This document shows positions 1 through 6,657 of a stretch of DNA of 7,236 nt, one piece after another (positions within the stretch are counted from its first letter, which is position 1; each line of letters starts with the position of its first letter). This DNA is from Holosporales bacterium (GTDB lineage: Bacteria; Pseudomonadota; Alphaproteobacteria; RUG11792). A program made the position numbers and the translations under genes. The stretch spans positions 1-7,236 of the forward strand of contig JAISFY010000043.1 in the NCBI GenBank assembly GCA_031263345.1, read 5' to 3'. The notes under the pieces were generated by a model. It ran no database searches. It had not been told where the DNA came from and was given only the letters and a program-made list of their open reading frames with translations.

Positions 1-99
1 GTGACAATATTATTAGTATATTTGTTATGTATTATCATTGCTTCTGGCATAAGTTTTTGCTATAGATTTTGCTATAGATTAAAACATGCGCAAAAATAA
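1..99 (+). CDS. 3' end of a gene for a membrane-anchored protein (partial)
   Basis: Frame 1 is open from the first base to a TAA at 97-99, giving 32 residues cut off by the window edge. About 19 residues are strongly hydrophobic (VTILLVYLLCIIIASGISF). They are followed by a short basic, aromatic tail that contains FCYR twice and ends in KHAQK. This looks like a single C-terminal or near C-terminal membrane helix with a positively charged cytoplasmic end. The first codon is GTG, so a very small membrane protein starting at base 1 cannot be excluded, but no upstream sequence is available to judge it. The family is not recognisable from 32 residues. The shape (one helix, basic tail) recalls small membrane subunits such as CcmD, but nothing specific supports that name. 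Confidence 0.5.
   Translation: MTILLVYLLCIIIASGISFCYRFCYRLKHAQK
55..78 (+). repeat. Perfect 12-bp tandem duplication within the partial CDS
   Basis: The unit TTTTGCTATAGA occurs twice back to back (55-66 and 67-78). Being a multiple of three it keeps the frame and doubles the peptide FCYR just after the membrane helix. It looks like a recent in-frame slippage duplication. Confidence 0.85.
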
Positions 100-378
100 T
101 TAATGTATTCTACTCAAAAATTTAAATGCATCGTTGATATTTAAGTGAATTAATTATTAAGTGTTTATTGTTAGAAATAAACGAATAATTAACTATTTGA
201 CTGTAGAATTCCGAGAAGGGGATGGTATAGATTTCTTTCAAAATCTTTAAAAACAGAAGTGATCAAAATTATACGTAGACGTGCAGAGAATGAAAAAAAG
301 GCTACTACACACGGACATGGGGAAAATCTGTTTTTTTATATAGTGATAAAGAGATCTTATATTCGATACTGCTAAGAC
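100..378. other. Intergenic region upstream of the SulP gene
   Basis: These 279 bases lie between the partial membrane gene and the transporter. They hold an AT-rich inverted repeat (150-192) and no RNA gene that I recognise. TTGACT at 197-202 is a good -35 hexamer, but the nearest -10-like TATAGA (226-231) is 23 bases away, so no convincing promoter is called. The frame used by the transporter is open from 193 to the TAA at 373-375, one codon before the GTG start. No start codon with a ribosome binding site accompanies that stretch and its peptide resembles nothing I know, so I do not call it a gene. Confidence 0.6.
150..192. repeat. AT-rich interrupted inverted repeat (hairpin)
   Basis: Left arm: TTAATTATT (150-158), AAGT, then GTTTATT (163-169). 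Loop: GTTAGA (170-175). Right arm: AATAAAC (176-182), a single G, then AATAATTAA (184-192). Sixteen base pairs form, broken by a 4:1 internal bulge. It begins 51 bases after the preceding stop codon. It could end that transcript, but it lacks both a GC-rich stem and a U-run, so a protein-binding dyad upstream of the transporter gene is equally possible. Confidence 0.55.
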
Positions 379-2151
379 GTGAAAATAAGCAGAAGATTTT
401 CGAATCAGCTCAGTATAATAAGAAGGGTTGGACTGTGTCCATCCTTGTTAAATTTATACACAGATCGGTATTCTTTTGGATTTTTTCTGAATGATATTTT
501 TTCTGGATTTAAGATTTTTTTACTGTTATTCCCAATAGCGTTTTCTTTGGCGTTTTTTTGTGGAGAATCTCCAGTTAATGGAATAATTTCATGTGCTGTA
601 GCGGCGGCCGTTTCTGCTGTTTTTGGCGGATCGAAATATCAGATAACTTCCGTTTCTCTACCGCTCTGCGTCATTACTTTTGATATATTGGCGAGATATC
701 AGTATAAGGGGCTCCTATTTACGGCTGTTTTTGTATCAGCTATACTCATTTTATTCGGTATTTCTAGGATGAGTGGGATTTTAAAGCACATATCGTACGC
801 ATTCATTGCTGCCATTTCTTGCTATGTCTTTGCTGCGATTATTTTCAATCAATTGCAATGTATTTTAGGAATCGATTCTATACAATCAACGCAGGGAATT
901 AGAGAAAATTTTAATCTTCTATATGATAATTTTAAAAACATCAAAGCAGATAATATCATCTATTGTATAGCATTTTTATTACCATTAATTGTTCTTAAAA
1001 TGTTTATACGAGGTTTTGCCCCATTTTTAATATATATCGTTTTGGGTTGTCTTGTTGTATACGCCTTGGAGCTTGGCTACATTCCATATTCATTTGATAT
1101 TAAGACGATTGAGAAAGAACTATTATGCGGTCAGTCAATTGATAATATTTTTACAATTTCTCATAGTTTACTGCCAAATACTGTACTTTCAGCTACCTTG
1201 AATTATGCATTTATTATTGCAATTATCATTGGGGCGGAAGCTTGTTTTTGTACGAATATTTCGAAGAGTATTACAGGTGACAAACGAGTACAGAGTAATA
1301 TGGAACTTATATCTTCTGGAATTTCGAATTTTGCATCAGTTGCATGCGGTGGGTTATTTGTATCCCCTGATATTAACTTCTCTTTAAAGCATATTTCACT
1401 AAAGACGAAAACTATCATTTCTCTGTTAATTCTTGCTGCTTTATCGTATCTCTTTGTATTATTTAATCATGAATTTATGAAATATATTCCGTTACAGTGT
1501 ATTTCTGGGATTTTATTAGTATATGCATTTTCTGAGATATTCAGTAGAAATTTTATGCAGTACTTTGATTACAGAACGAATGATTGCTATATATTTTTTA
1601 TAACGCTTATCGTTGCGATATATTTTGGGCTTATCCCAGCGGTTATTGTTGGATTTACTGCTTCCAACATGTTTTTTGCAAAACGTATGATTAGGATCAA
1701 GGATGCGACCGTCCATACTACAAAAAAGCATGATACCGGCCCAATAGAATTTATGTCAAATAAAAATGGATTTTCGACGAGTCAGCAGATCCCCACAGAC
1801 ATTTTAAAGAAAATAGAAGTTATTCAAGTATTTAATATATTATCCTTAAATATTGCAAAGGTGATAGAAGGGGCTCTTACGGCTCGTGGATCATATCCGA
1901 GTGTTTTAATTATATATTTTCAGAATATACCATTTATGGATCAGGAGGCCTTTGTATCTCTTAAGCAGATTGTCCATAGGGCATCACGGCGTGGAGGGAT
2001 TGTTATGGTCACTGGGACGAACGGAATGCTGTTAGAAATCATTCAGCAAAAAGCCGCGAAAGATAATGCTGGAAATGCATTTGGGTACATCATGCCTGAT
2101 TTCTCCGAGGCCATTAGGAAGACGATATACAGGCTGAAAGGTTCAGCGTAA
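379..2151 (+). CDS. SulP/SLC26-family anion transporter with C-terminal STAS domain
   Basis: Inner-membrane carrier, probably for an inorganic or small organic anion such as sulfate or bicarbonate; the substrate cannot be read from sequence. At 590 residues it has the usual SulP size. A helical domain spans about 40-435, with FPIAFSLAF at 51-59 (the first-helix P-x-x-x-A region), GAEACF with Glu287, and the family signature G300 to N317 (GDKRVQSNMELISSGISN). A soluble STAS domain follows from about 479 to 588, with FMDQEAF around Asp521 and the RRGGIVMV strand after it. The helix-3 segment reads QITSVSLP (88-95) where many members have SGPT, so the anion site is atypical. The GTG start has no Shine-Dalgarno sequence and lies one codon after an in-frame TAA. 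A start slightly downstream is possible, since AGAAGG occurs at 421-426. The gene stands alone and converges on mltG. Confidence 0.9.
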   Translation: MKISRRFSNQLSIIRRVGLCPSLLNLYTDRYSFGFFLNDIFSGFKIFLLLFPIAFSLAFFCGESPVNGIISCAVAAAVSAVFGGSKYQITSVSLPLCVITFDILARYQYKGLLFTAVFVSAILILFGISRMSGILKHISYAFIAAISCYVFAAIIFNQLQCILGIDSIQSTQGIRENFNLLYDNFKNIKADNIIYCIAFLLPLIVLKMFIRGFAPFLIYIVLGCLVVYALELGYIPYSFDIKTIEKELLCGQSIDNIFTISHSLLPNTVLSATLNYAFIIAIIIGAEACFCTNISKSITGDKRVQSNMELISSGISNFASVACGGLFVSPDINFSLKHISLKTKTIISLLILAALSYLFVLFNHEFMKYIPLQCISGILLVYAFSEIFSRNFMQYFDYRTNDCYIFFITLIVAIYFGLIPAVIVGFTASNMFFAKRMIRIKDATVHTTKKHDTGPIEFMSNKNGFSTSQQIPTDILKKIEVIQVFNILSLNIAKVIEGALTARGSYPSVLIIYFQNIPFMDQEAFVSLKQIVHRASRRGGIVMVTGTNGMLLEIIQQKAAKDNAGNAFGYIMPDFSEAIRKTIYRLKGSA

Positions 2152-2239
2152 CCATCAGTATAGCATTTTACCATCTCTTTCCAGTAGGTCCCGCTAGATT
2201 ATTTTTCAGTCGGAAGTCCATGATGGATTGTGAACACGG

Positions 2240-3169
2240 TTACTTGCGTTTTATTCTGGCTTTTTTCCTATTAATTTTGTTTTTAATTTGTCCTTTAAAA
2301 TCCTCTGAAAAAGCATGATTTGGGCCGTCACCTGATAAGACGAAATACATAAAATTCGTTTTCGCTGGATTTAATGCGGCTTCGATGGCTTTCTTTCCCG
2401 GGCAACATATTGGGGTAGGGGGCATTCCTCCTACTCGGTATGTATTAAATGCAGATTTAAAAAATAAGTCCTTCTTTGTTAAGGGTCTATTTATTTTTCC
2501 ATATCTGTTTGATATTGCATATATAACGGTCGGGCAGCTTTGGAGACGTCTTTTCCTTTTAATTCTGTTATGAAAAACGGACGATACGATGCGGCGTTCT
2601 TCATCCAGTCCAGTTTCTTTTTCGATAATAGATGCTAAAATTATAATGTCTTTCATGCTAAGGCTGGTGTTATTTTTGGTCTGCATCTGTTGGATCGTAG
2701 TCAGCATTTGAGATTTCATTTTATCTAAGATAGATTTCCTTGTATCGTGGAATTTGTAAAAATATGTATCCGGCATGAGAGATGCTTCTTCTGGGACCTC
2801 TCCGATTTCTCCGGTTAAGAGCTCATTATTGTTTAGAATTTCGATGATCATTTGCGTCGTTAAGCCCTCTGGAATCGTTATCTTTCTTGTAACATTGTTA
2901 CCACTAGCTATTTTACAAAAAACCGATAAGGCCGATTCATCATAAAGAATCTTATACTCACCAGTCTGGAGCCTTCTTTTCAGCGTGTTTACTTTCTCGA
3001 TAATGAAAAAAAAGGTCGAATTAATGAATGATTTATCCTTTTTCATGGAGTCGTAAATGTTATCGCCTTTTGTAAAGAAGAACGAATGATCTTCAAGCTC
3101 GCTCGATTCGTATAGCGTTAAATAAATAAAGCTGATACAAAATAGGAAGATAACAACCGGTTTGAACAC
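2240..3169 (-). CDS. mltG: Endolytic murein transglycosylase MltG (YceG-like)
   Basis: Membrane-anchored lytic transglycosylase that cleaves nascent peptidoglycan strands in the periplasm and so helps set glycan chain length. The 309-residue protein begins with one membrane helix (about 4-20). A LysM-like segment follows, with LQTGEY at 67-72 and IPEGLT at 99-104. The catalytic domain contains ASIIEKETG (179-187), in which Glu183 matches the family's catalytic glutamate. It continues with RLQSCPTVIYAI, FNTYRVGGMPP (241-251) and AALNPAKTNFMYFV (264-277). Length is slightly under E. coli MltG. Two oddities: PICCPG (253-258), where relatives usually have a residue such as Asn before PG, and a highly basic C-terminus (RKKARIKRK). 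The start is GTG, 26 bases after the kdsB stop, without a Shine-Dalgarno sequence. The close spacing and shared strand suggest cotranscription with kdsB. Confidence 0.93.
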   Translation of the reverse strand: MFKPVVIFLFCISFIYLTLYESSELEDHSFFFTKGDNIYDSMKKDKSFINSTFFFIIEKVNTLKRRLQTGEYKILYDESALSVFCKIASGNNVTRKITIPEGLTTQMIIEILNNNELLTGEIGEVPEEASLMPDTYFYKFHDTRKSILDKMKSQMLTTIQQMQTKNNTSLSMKDIIILASIIEKETGLDEERRIVSSVFHNRIKRKRRLQSCPTVIYAISNRYGKINRPLTKKDLFFKSAFNTYRVGGMPPTPICCPGKKAIEAALNPAKTNFMYFVLSGDGPNHAFSEDFKGQIKNKINRKKARIKRK

Positions 3170-3195
3170 AAGCTATACTGTGGCAGATAAAAAAA

Positions 3196-3939
3196 TCAGG
3201 CGAAGTGATTATAACGATTGACGATCGCCAGGTCATCAACAATGTCGACGGAAATGGCTACTCCTTGTACGGGAACGGCCCAAATATTCATTCCGTTCTG
3301 GATTGCTCTTAATTGCTCGAGGCGCTCGATCGTTTCGAGATAAGATGGGCCCATAGATACAAATCGTTTTAGTGCTTCTCGCCGATAAGCATAAATTCCG
3401 ATGTGCGAGTAGAATGATTGTGTAACTCCAGATGGGATAAGATTGCGGGAAAAGTATATGGCTCTTCCTGGTTTCCCGTCGTCCATCCCATTAAAGATAA
3501 CCTTGACCATATTCTGATTTTTAACATTTTCTTCTTTGATATTACAGGCAGTAACTGGAGTCGTTATATCGATCGATATGTCATTCTTAAGTATTTTGAA
3601 AATGGCTGGAATTATCGATTCACTGAAGACTGGGATATCGCCCTGAAGATTAATTACGAATTCGGGTTCAACGGGTAACTCCGCCATCGCGGCCCAGATT
3701 CGGTCCGTCCCAGATGGTAAATCCGGATCGGTTAGGATTGCCTTTCCTCCACTATTCTCAACGATTTTTTTCACAGATTCACAGCAGCAGGCTACGTAAC
3801 ATTCACAGAACTTCAGGCTTTGTGCCATGTGGAGGACATGAAGAATCATTGGTTTACCATCGATGGGCGTTAAGATTTTTTGCGGGAATCTGGAAGAATT
3901 TAATCTTGCTGGAATTAAAATAACAACTGAATCATTCAT
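3196..3939 (-). CDS. kdsB: 3-deoxy-manno-octulosonate cytidylyltransferase (CMP-Kdo synthetase)
   Basis: Cytosolic enzyme that activates Kdo with CTP to give CMP-Kdo, the donor for the inner core of lipopolysaccharide. From the ATG at 3939 the protein has 247 residues, typical for KdsB. Visible landmarks are the nucleotide-binding IPARLNSSRFPQK (9-21), LPSGTDRIW (74-82), NLQGDIP (97-103), SHIGIYAYRREAL (178-190), LETIERLEQLRA (201-212) and VDIVDDL (231-237) near the end. The frame is open upstream to 4086, but those codons lie over the prepilin gene on the other strand, and the family begins just before the IPAR motif, so 3939 is preferred; an ATG at 3996 is a weaker alternative. Unusual: the normally conserved QGDEP reads QGDIP, keeping the Asp but replacing Glu with Ile. 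It is the first gene of a likely kdsB-mltG unit. Confidence 0.93.
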   Translation of the reverse strand: MNDSVVILIPARLNSSRFPQKILTPIDGKPMILHVLHMAQSLKFCECYVACCCESVKKIVENSGGKAILTDPDLPSGTDRIWAAMAELPVEPEFVINLQGDIPVFSESIIPAIFKILKNDISIDITTPVTACNIKEENVKNQNMVKVIFNGMDDGKPGRAIYFSRNLIPSGVTQSFYSHIGIYAYRREALKRFVSMGPSYLETIERLEQLRAIQNGMNIWAVPVQGVAISVDIVDDLAIVNRYNHFA

Positions 3940-3994
3940 GATTTTATGTAAAAATTCTTTTAGAGCAATGGGATGGGATTCTAGTTTAATCTTC

Positions 3995-4576
3995 ATGAAA
4001 AGGAAAGTTTTTTTGACGGGATTTTCACTGCTTGAAGTCTCGATATCGTTGTTTATCGTTGGTATTATTTCCAGCATTTTTGTCACACAATTCAGTGCGA
4101 CGAGGAAGATTTACGCAACTCACAAAACGATGGCTAATATCGAAATCGTACTAAAAGCACTGGTCTCTTACTACATTTCGAAAGAGGGGGCCATTCCATT
4201 TCCATCCGCCTCCGATCGCAATATCGGTATACAAAATAGTTCCACACAAGGCTGTTTTGGTTTAATTCCATTTAAAGCCCTCGGGATTATGGAACGGTTT
4301 GCTAAAGATGGAAACGGAAGATGGTTGTTGTATCAGATGAACCCGTTTTTTGGGAAATCGGTATCTTCTGACCAGCAAAGAAACCTTGGGATTACAGAGT
4401 TTGCATCGGATTCTATTGATGACAAAGTGGCGATAGTTATTAAATCTCAGGGTAGTGATGGAAGTGACGAAACGATTATTTGGTACAGTGAAAAAAATTT
4501 TATTGCAAATTACGCTGGAAATAGGACATTTAGAAGGTATCAACCTCAAATCGGTCTTCCTGGTGCTAATTTTTGA
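3995..4576 (+). CDS. Prepilin-like protein with type IV/II N-methylation leader
   Basis: A 193-residue protein with a short basic leader (MKRKVFLTG) and the prepilin peptidase site G9/F10 followed by SLLE, including Glu14 at mature +5. A hydrophobic helix follows to about residue 30. The globular part has GLIPFKALGI (89-98), then KDGNGRWLLYQMNP (104-117). This resembles the G-x-P-x-x-x-LG ... DxWG-x-x-x-Y pattern of pseudopilin-like proteins seen in many proteobacteria. It would be processed by a prepilin peptidase and held in the inner membrane or built into a pseudopilus. There is one cysteine (87). The start is fixed by the leader; an upstream in-frame ATG at 3863 would bury the cleavage site. 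No other secretion or pilus genes are in the window, so the partner machinery is unknown. It diverges from kdsB (55-bp gap) and overlaps the uvrB 3' end by 11 bp. Confidence 0.82.
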   Translation: MKRKVFLTGFSLLEVSISLFIVGIISSIFVTQFSATRKIYATHKTMANIEIVLKALVSYYISKEGAIPFPSASDRNIGIQNSSTQGCFGLIPFKALGIMERFAKDGNGRWLLYQMNPFFGKSVSSDQQRNLGITEFASDSIDDKVAIVIKSQGSDGSDETIIWYSEKNFIANYAGNRTFRRYQPQIGLPGANF

Positions 4577-6521
4577 GTGTTTTTGAAAGCTCATTAATCT
4601 GATCTCTATACCTTGCTGCCTCTTCAAATAGAAGGTTATCGGCTGCCTCGAGCATTAATTTTTCCAGTCTAGCTAGCTGTTTTGGTGCATTCTTAATTCG
4701 GGTGGGATTTTTACTTACTTTCTCGATATTGATTTTATTCTTTTCTGACTGTTTTGTGATCGATTTAGGAGAAATACCGTGTGCTACATTGAAATCATTT
4801 TGTATTACTCGACGGCGATTTGTTTCCTCCAGGGCTTCTTTCATTGAATTGGTAATCTTATCAGCGTACATTATAACACGGCCATTAATGTTACGAGCAG
4901 CACGTCCGATCGTTTGGATCAGGGCCGTCTTAGATCTCAGATATCCTTCTTTATCGGCATCTAAAATTGAAACCAGTGCGCATTCGGGAATATCTAATCC
5001 TTCCCGAAGTAAATTAATTCCGACCAAAACATCAAATTCTCCGGCCTTAAGGGCTCGGATTATCTCAATTCGATCTAAAGTATCTGTGTCGGCATGCATA
5101 TACGTCACGTTTATTCCGTTTTCAGATAGATATTCTGTTAGCTGCTCGGCCATTTTTTTTGTGAGTGTTGTGACGAGGGTTCTGAAGCCATTTTGAGTCG
5201 TTTTCTTTATTTCACCCAAAAGATCGTCAATCTGATTGTCACATGGTTTTACAATACATACTGGGTCTAGGATACCTGTTGGCCTAATTAATTGTTCGGT
5301 AATATGCGATTTCCCAGCTCTTTCTAATTCGAAAGGGCCAGGAGTTGCGGACAGGAAGATCGTCTGAGGTCGAACGGAATCCCATTCATCAAATTTCAGG
5401 GGTCTATTATCCATGCATGATGGTAATCTAAATCCGTAATCGGAAAGATTCTGTTTCCTTGCTCGATCCCCTAGGTACATTCCTCTAATTTGGGGAACAC
5501 TAACGTGACTTTCGTCGACAACTAAAAGAGAGTTCTCGGGAAGATATTCGATCAGAGTGGGAGGCGGTTCTCCTGGCTGCCTACCAGTAAGATACCTAGA
5601 ATAATTTTCGATACCATTACAAAAATCAGTGGTTTGTAGCATTTCAATATCGAACGTTACCCTCTGTTCGATCCTCTGCTTTTCGAGTAATTTTCCTTGA
5701 TTTTCCAGTTCGGTTAGCCTCACATTTAAATCAATTTGTATGTTTTGAATCGCTTTATTTAAGATTTCTTTCGTTGAAACGTAATGACTATTTGAAAATA
5801 TTTTTATTTCATTTAATATTTTTTGTTTTTTTCTAGAAGGATATTCTATTTGTGAAATTTCTTCTAATTCATCTCCAAAAAAACTCAACTTCCAAAAAAT
5901 ATCAGATTTATGAGCAGGAAATATTTCAATAACGTCTCCAATGGATCTAAATATTCCTCGTTTGAATTCAAAATCATTCCTTACATATTGTAAATCCGCA
6001 AATTGTCTACAGAGCTTTTGTGGCGAAATCTTCATACCAACCTTTAGAGTTATGATGACGTCCGTATAACTTTCGATTGGCCCTATACCATAGATGCATG
6101 AAACGCTTGCTACGATGATGACATCTCGACGTTCCAGGAGTGATCTCGTTGCAGAGTGTCGCATTCGATCTATTTCTTCGTTGATAGCGGACGTTTTTTC
6201 TATATATGTGTCGGAATGAGCAACATACGCCTCCGGTTGATAATAATCATAATACGAAACGAAATATTCAACTGCATTATTCGGGAAAAACGATTTCATT
6301 TCGGAGTATATCTGAGCCGCTAACGTTTTATTGTGAGTCATGATTAAAGTCGTCCGGTTAAGATTTTGAATTAAGTTGGCAATTGTAAAGGTTTTCCCAG
6401 ATCCAGTAACACCAACGAGAACTTGATCACGAACCCCAGCATTGATTCCTCGCGTTAGGAAATCGATAGCTTTCCCCTGGTCACCAGCTGGAATATATTC
6501 AGATACAAGCTCAAATTTCAT
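4566..6521 (-). CDS. uvrB: Excinuclease ABC subunit B (UvrB)
   Basis: Damage-verifying helicase subunit of nucleotide excision repair. UvrA loads it on DNA and it then recruits UvrC for incision. The 651-residue protein is near full length (E. coli has 673). It shows Walker A GVTGSGKT (37-44), the beta-hairpin region YDYYQPEAY (91-99), the Walker B/DEAD-type box VVDESH (334-339), SATP (391-394), GINLLREGLDIPE (501-513) and QTIGRAARN (536-544). A C-terminal UVR domain (about 613-648, QLARLEKLM...LLFEEAARYRDQI) is the UvrC/UvrA contact. The start at 6521 is chosen because MKFELVSEYIPAGDQ matches the family N-terminus. The open frame continues upstream to 6716, but those 65 residues match nothing and would overlap the dciA-like gene. 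The start codon follows nine T residues with no Shine-Dalgarno sequence. No GTTC-N7-GTTC LexA box is visible upstream, so SOS control is not evident. Confidence 0.97.
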   Translation of the reverse strand: MKFELVSEYIPAGDQGKAIDFLTRGINAGVRDQVLVGVTGSGKTFTIANLIQNLNRTTLIMTHNKTLAAQIYSEMKSFFPNNAVEYFVSYYDYYQPEAYVAHSDTYIEKTSAINEEIDRMRHSATRSLLERRDVIIVASVSCIYGIGPIESYTDVIITLKVGMKISPQKLCRQFADLQYVRNDFEFKRGIFRSIGDVIEIFPAHKSDIFWKLSFFGDELEEISQIEYPSRKKQKILNEIKIFSNSHYVSTKEILNKAIQNIQIDLNVRLTELENQGKLLEKQRIEQRVTFDIEMLQTTDFCNGIENYSRYLTGRQPGEPPPTLIEYLPENSLLVVDESHVSVPQIRGMYLGDRARKQNLSDYGFRLPSCMDNRPLKFDEWDSVRPQTIFLSATPGPFELERAGKSHITEQLIRPTGILDPVCIVKPCDNQIDDLLGEIKKTTQNGFRTLVTTLTKKMAEQLTEYLSENGINVTYMHADTDTLDRIEIIRALKAGEFDVLVGINLLREGLDIPECALVSILDADKEGYLRSKTALIQTIGRAARNINGRVIMYADKITNSMKEALEETNRRRVIQNDFNVAHGISPKSITKQSEKNKINIEKVSKNPTRIKNAPKQLARLEKLMLEAADNLLFEEAARYRDQINELSKTLKN

Positions 6522-6546
6522 AAAAAAAAAGCGAATTATGAAAGTC

Positions 6547-6577
6547 TTGATATCCAGAGAGCATTCTGTAGTATAAT
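6547..6577 (+). promoter_or_regulatory. Candidate sigma-70 promoter for the dciA-like gene
   Basis: A perfect TATAAT at 6572-6577 is preceded by TTGATA at 6547-6552. The 19-base spacing is longer than ideal. Transcription would begin near 6584, giving a leader of about 75 bases that includes the dyad at 6596-6619. An overlapping TATACT reading toward uvrB is visible on the other strand, but without a good -35. Confidence 0.4.
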
Positions 6578-6595
6578 TCCAGCCGTTGAAAGCCG

Positions 6596-6619
6596 AGCAA
6601 GATGATATCATATCTTGCT
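6596..6619. repeat. Inverted repeat in the uvrB/dciA divergent region
   Basis: AGCAAGAT (6596-6603) and ATCTTGCT (6612-6619) are perfect inverted copies around GATATCAT. The centre itself contains the 10-bp palindrome ATGATATCAT (6602-6611). It sits just after the candidate -10 box and before the ATG at 6658. No U-run follows, so an operator or a 5'-leader hairpin fits better than a terminator. Confidence 0.6.
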
Positions 6620-6657
6620 GGACTTTGGGATGGAGTATTTTCTCACGGTTTTTGTTT

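Noticed and set aside
1..99. Idea that the partial gene is ccmD
   Set aside because: Only a single helix with a basic tail is visible, with no family-specific residues and no ccm neighbours in view.
288..341. Seventeen-codon peptide frame starting MKKRLLHTD as a possible leader peptide
   Set aside because: No ribosome binding site, no run of regulatory codons and no attenuator hairpin behind it. It is likely chance.
2215..2229. Small hairpin AGTCCA-TGA-TGGATT between the convergent SulP and mltG genes
   Set aside because: Six pairs with one G-T, and no T-run on either side. Too weak to call a terminator, though one is expected somewhere in this 88-bp gap.
3863..3994. Upstream start for the prepilin-like gene at 3863
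   Set aside because: It would put 44 extra residues before a standard short prepilin leader and overlap the kdsB 5' coding region.
3940..4086. Upstream extension of kdsB to 4086 (or to the ATG at 3996)
   Set aside because: KdsB proteins start just before the IPAR motif. The extension runs over the prepilin leader on the opposite strand.
4702..5196. Long open frame on the + strand, 164 codons, inside uvrB
   Set aside because: It lies entirely antisense to strongly conserved uvrB motifs. Its translation is low-complexity, Ser/Arg/Ile-rich and matches no family I know.
6522..6657. LexA/SOS box upstream of uvrB
   Set aside because: No GTTC-N7-GTTC or GAAC-N7-GAAC is present in the divergent spacer.
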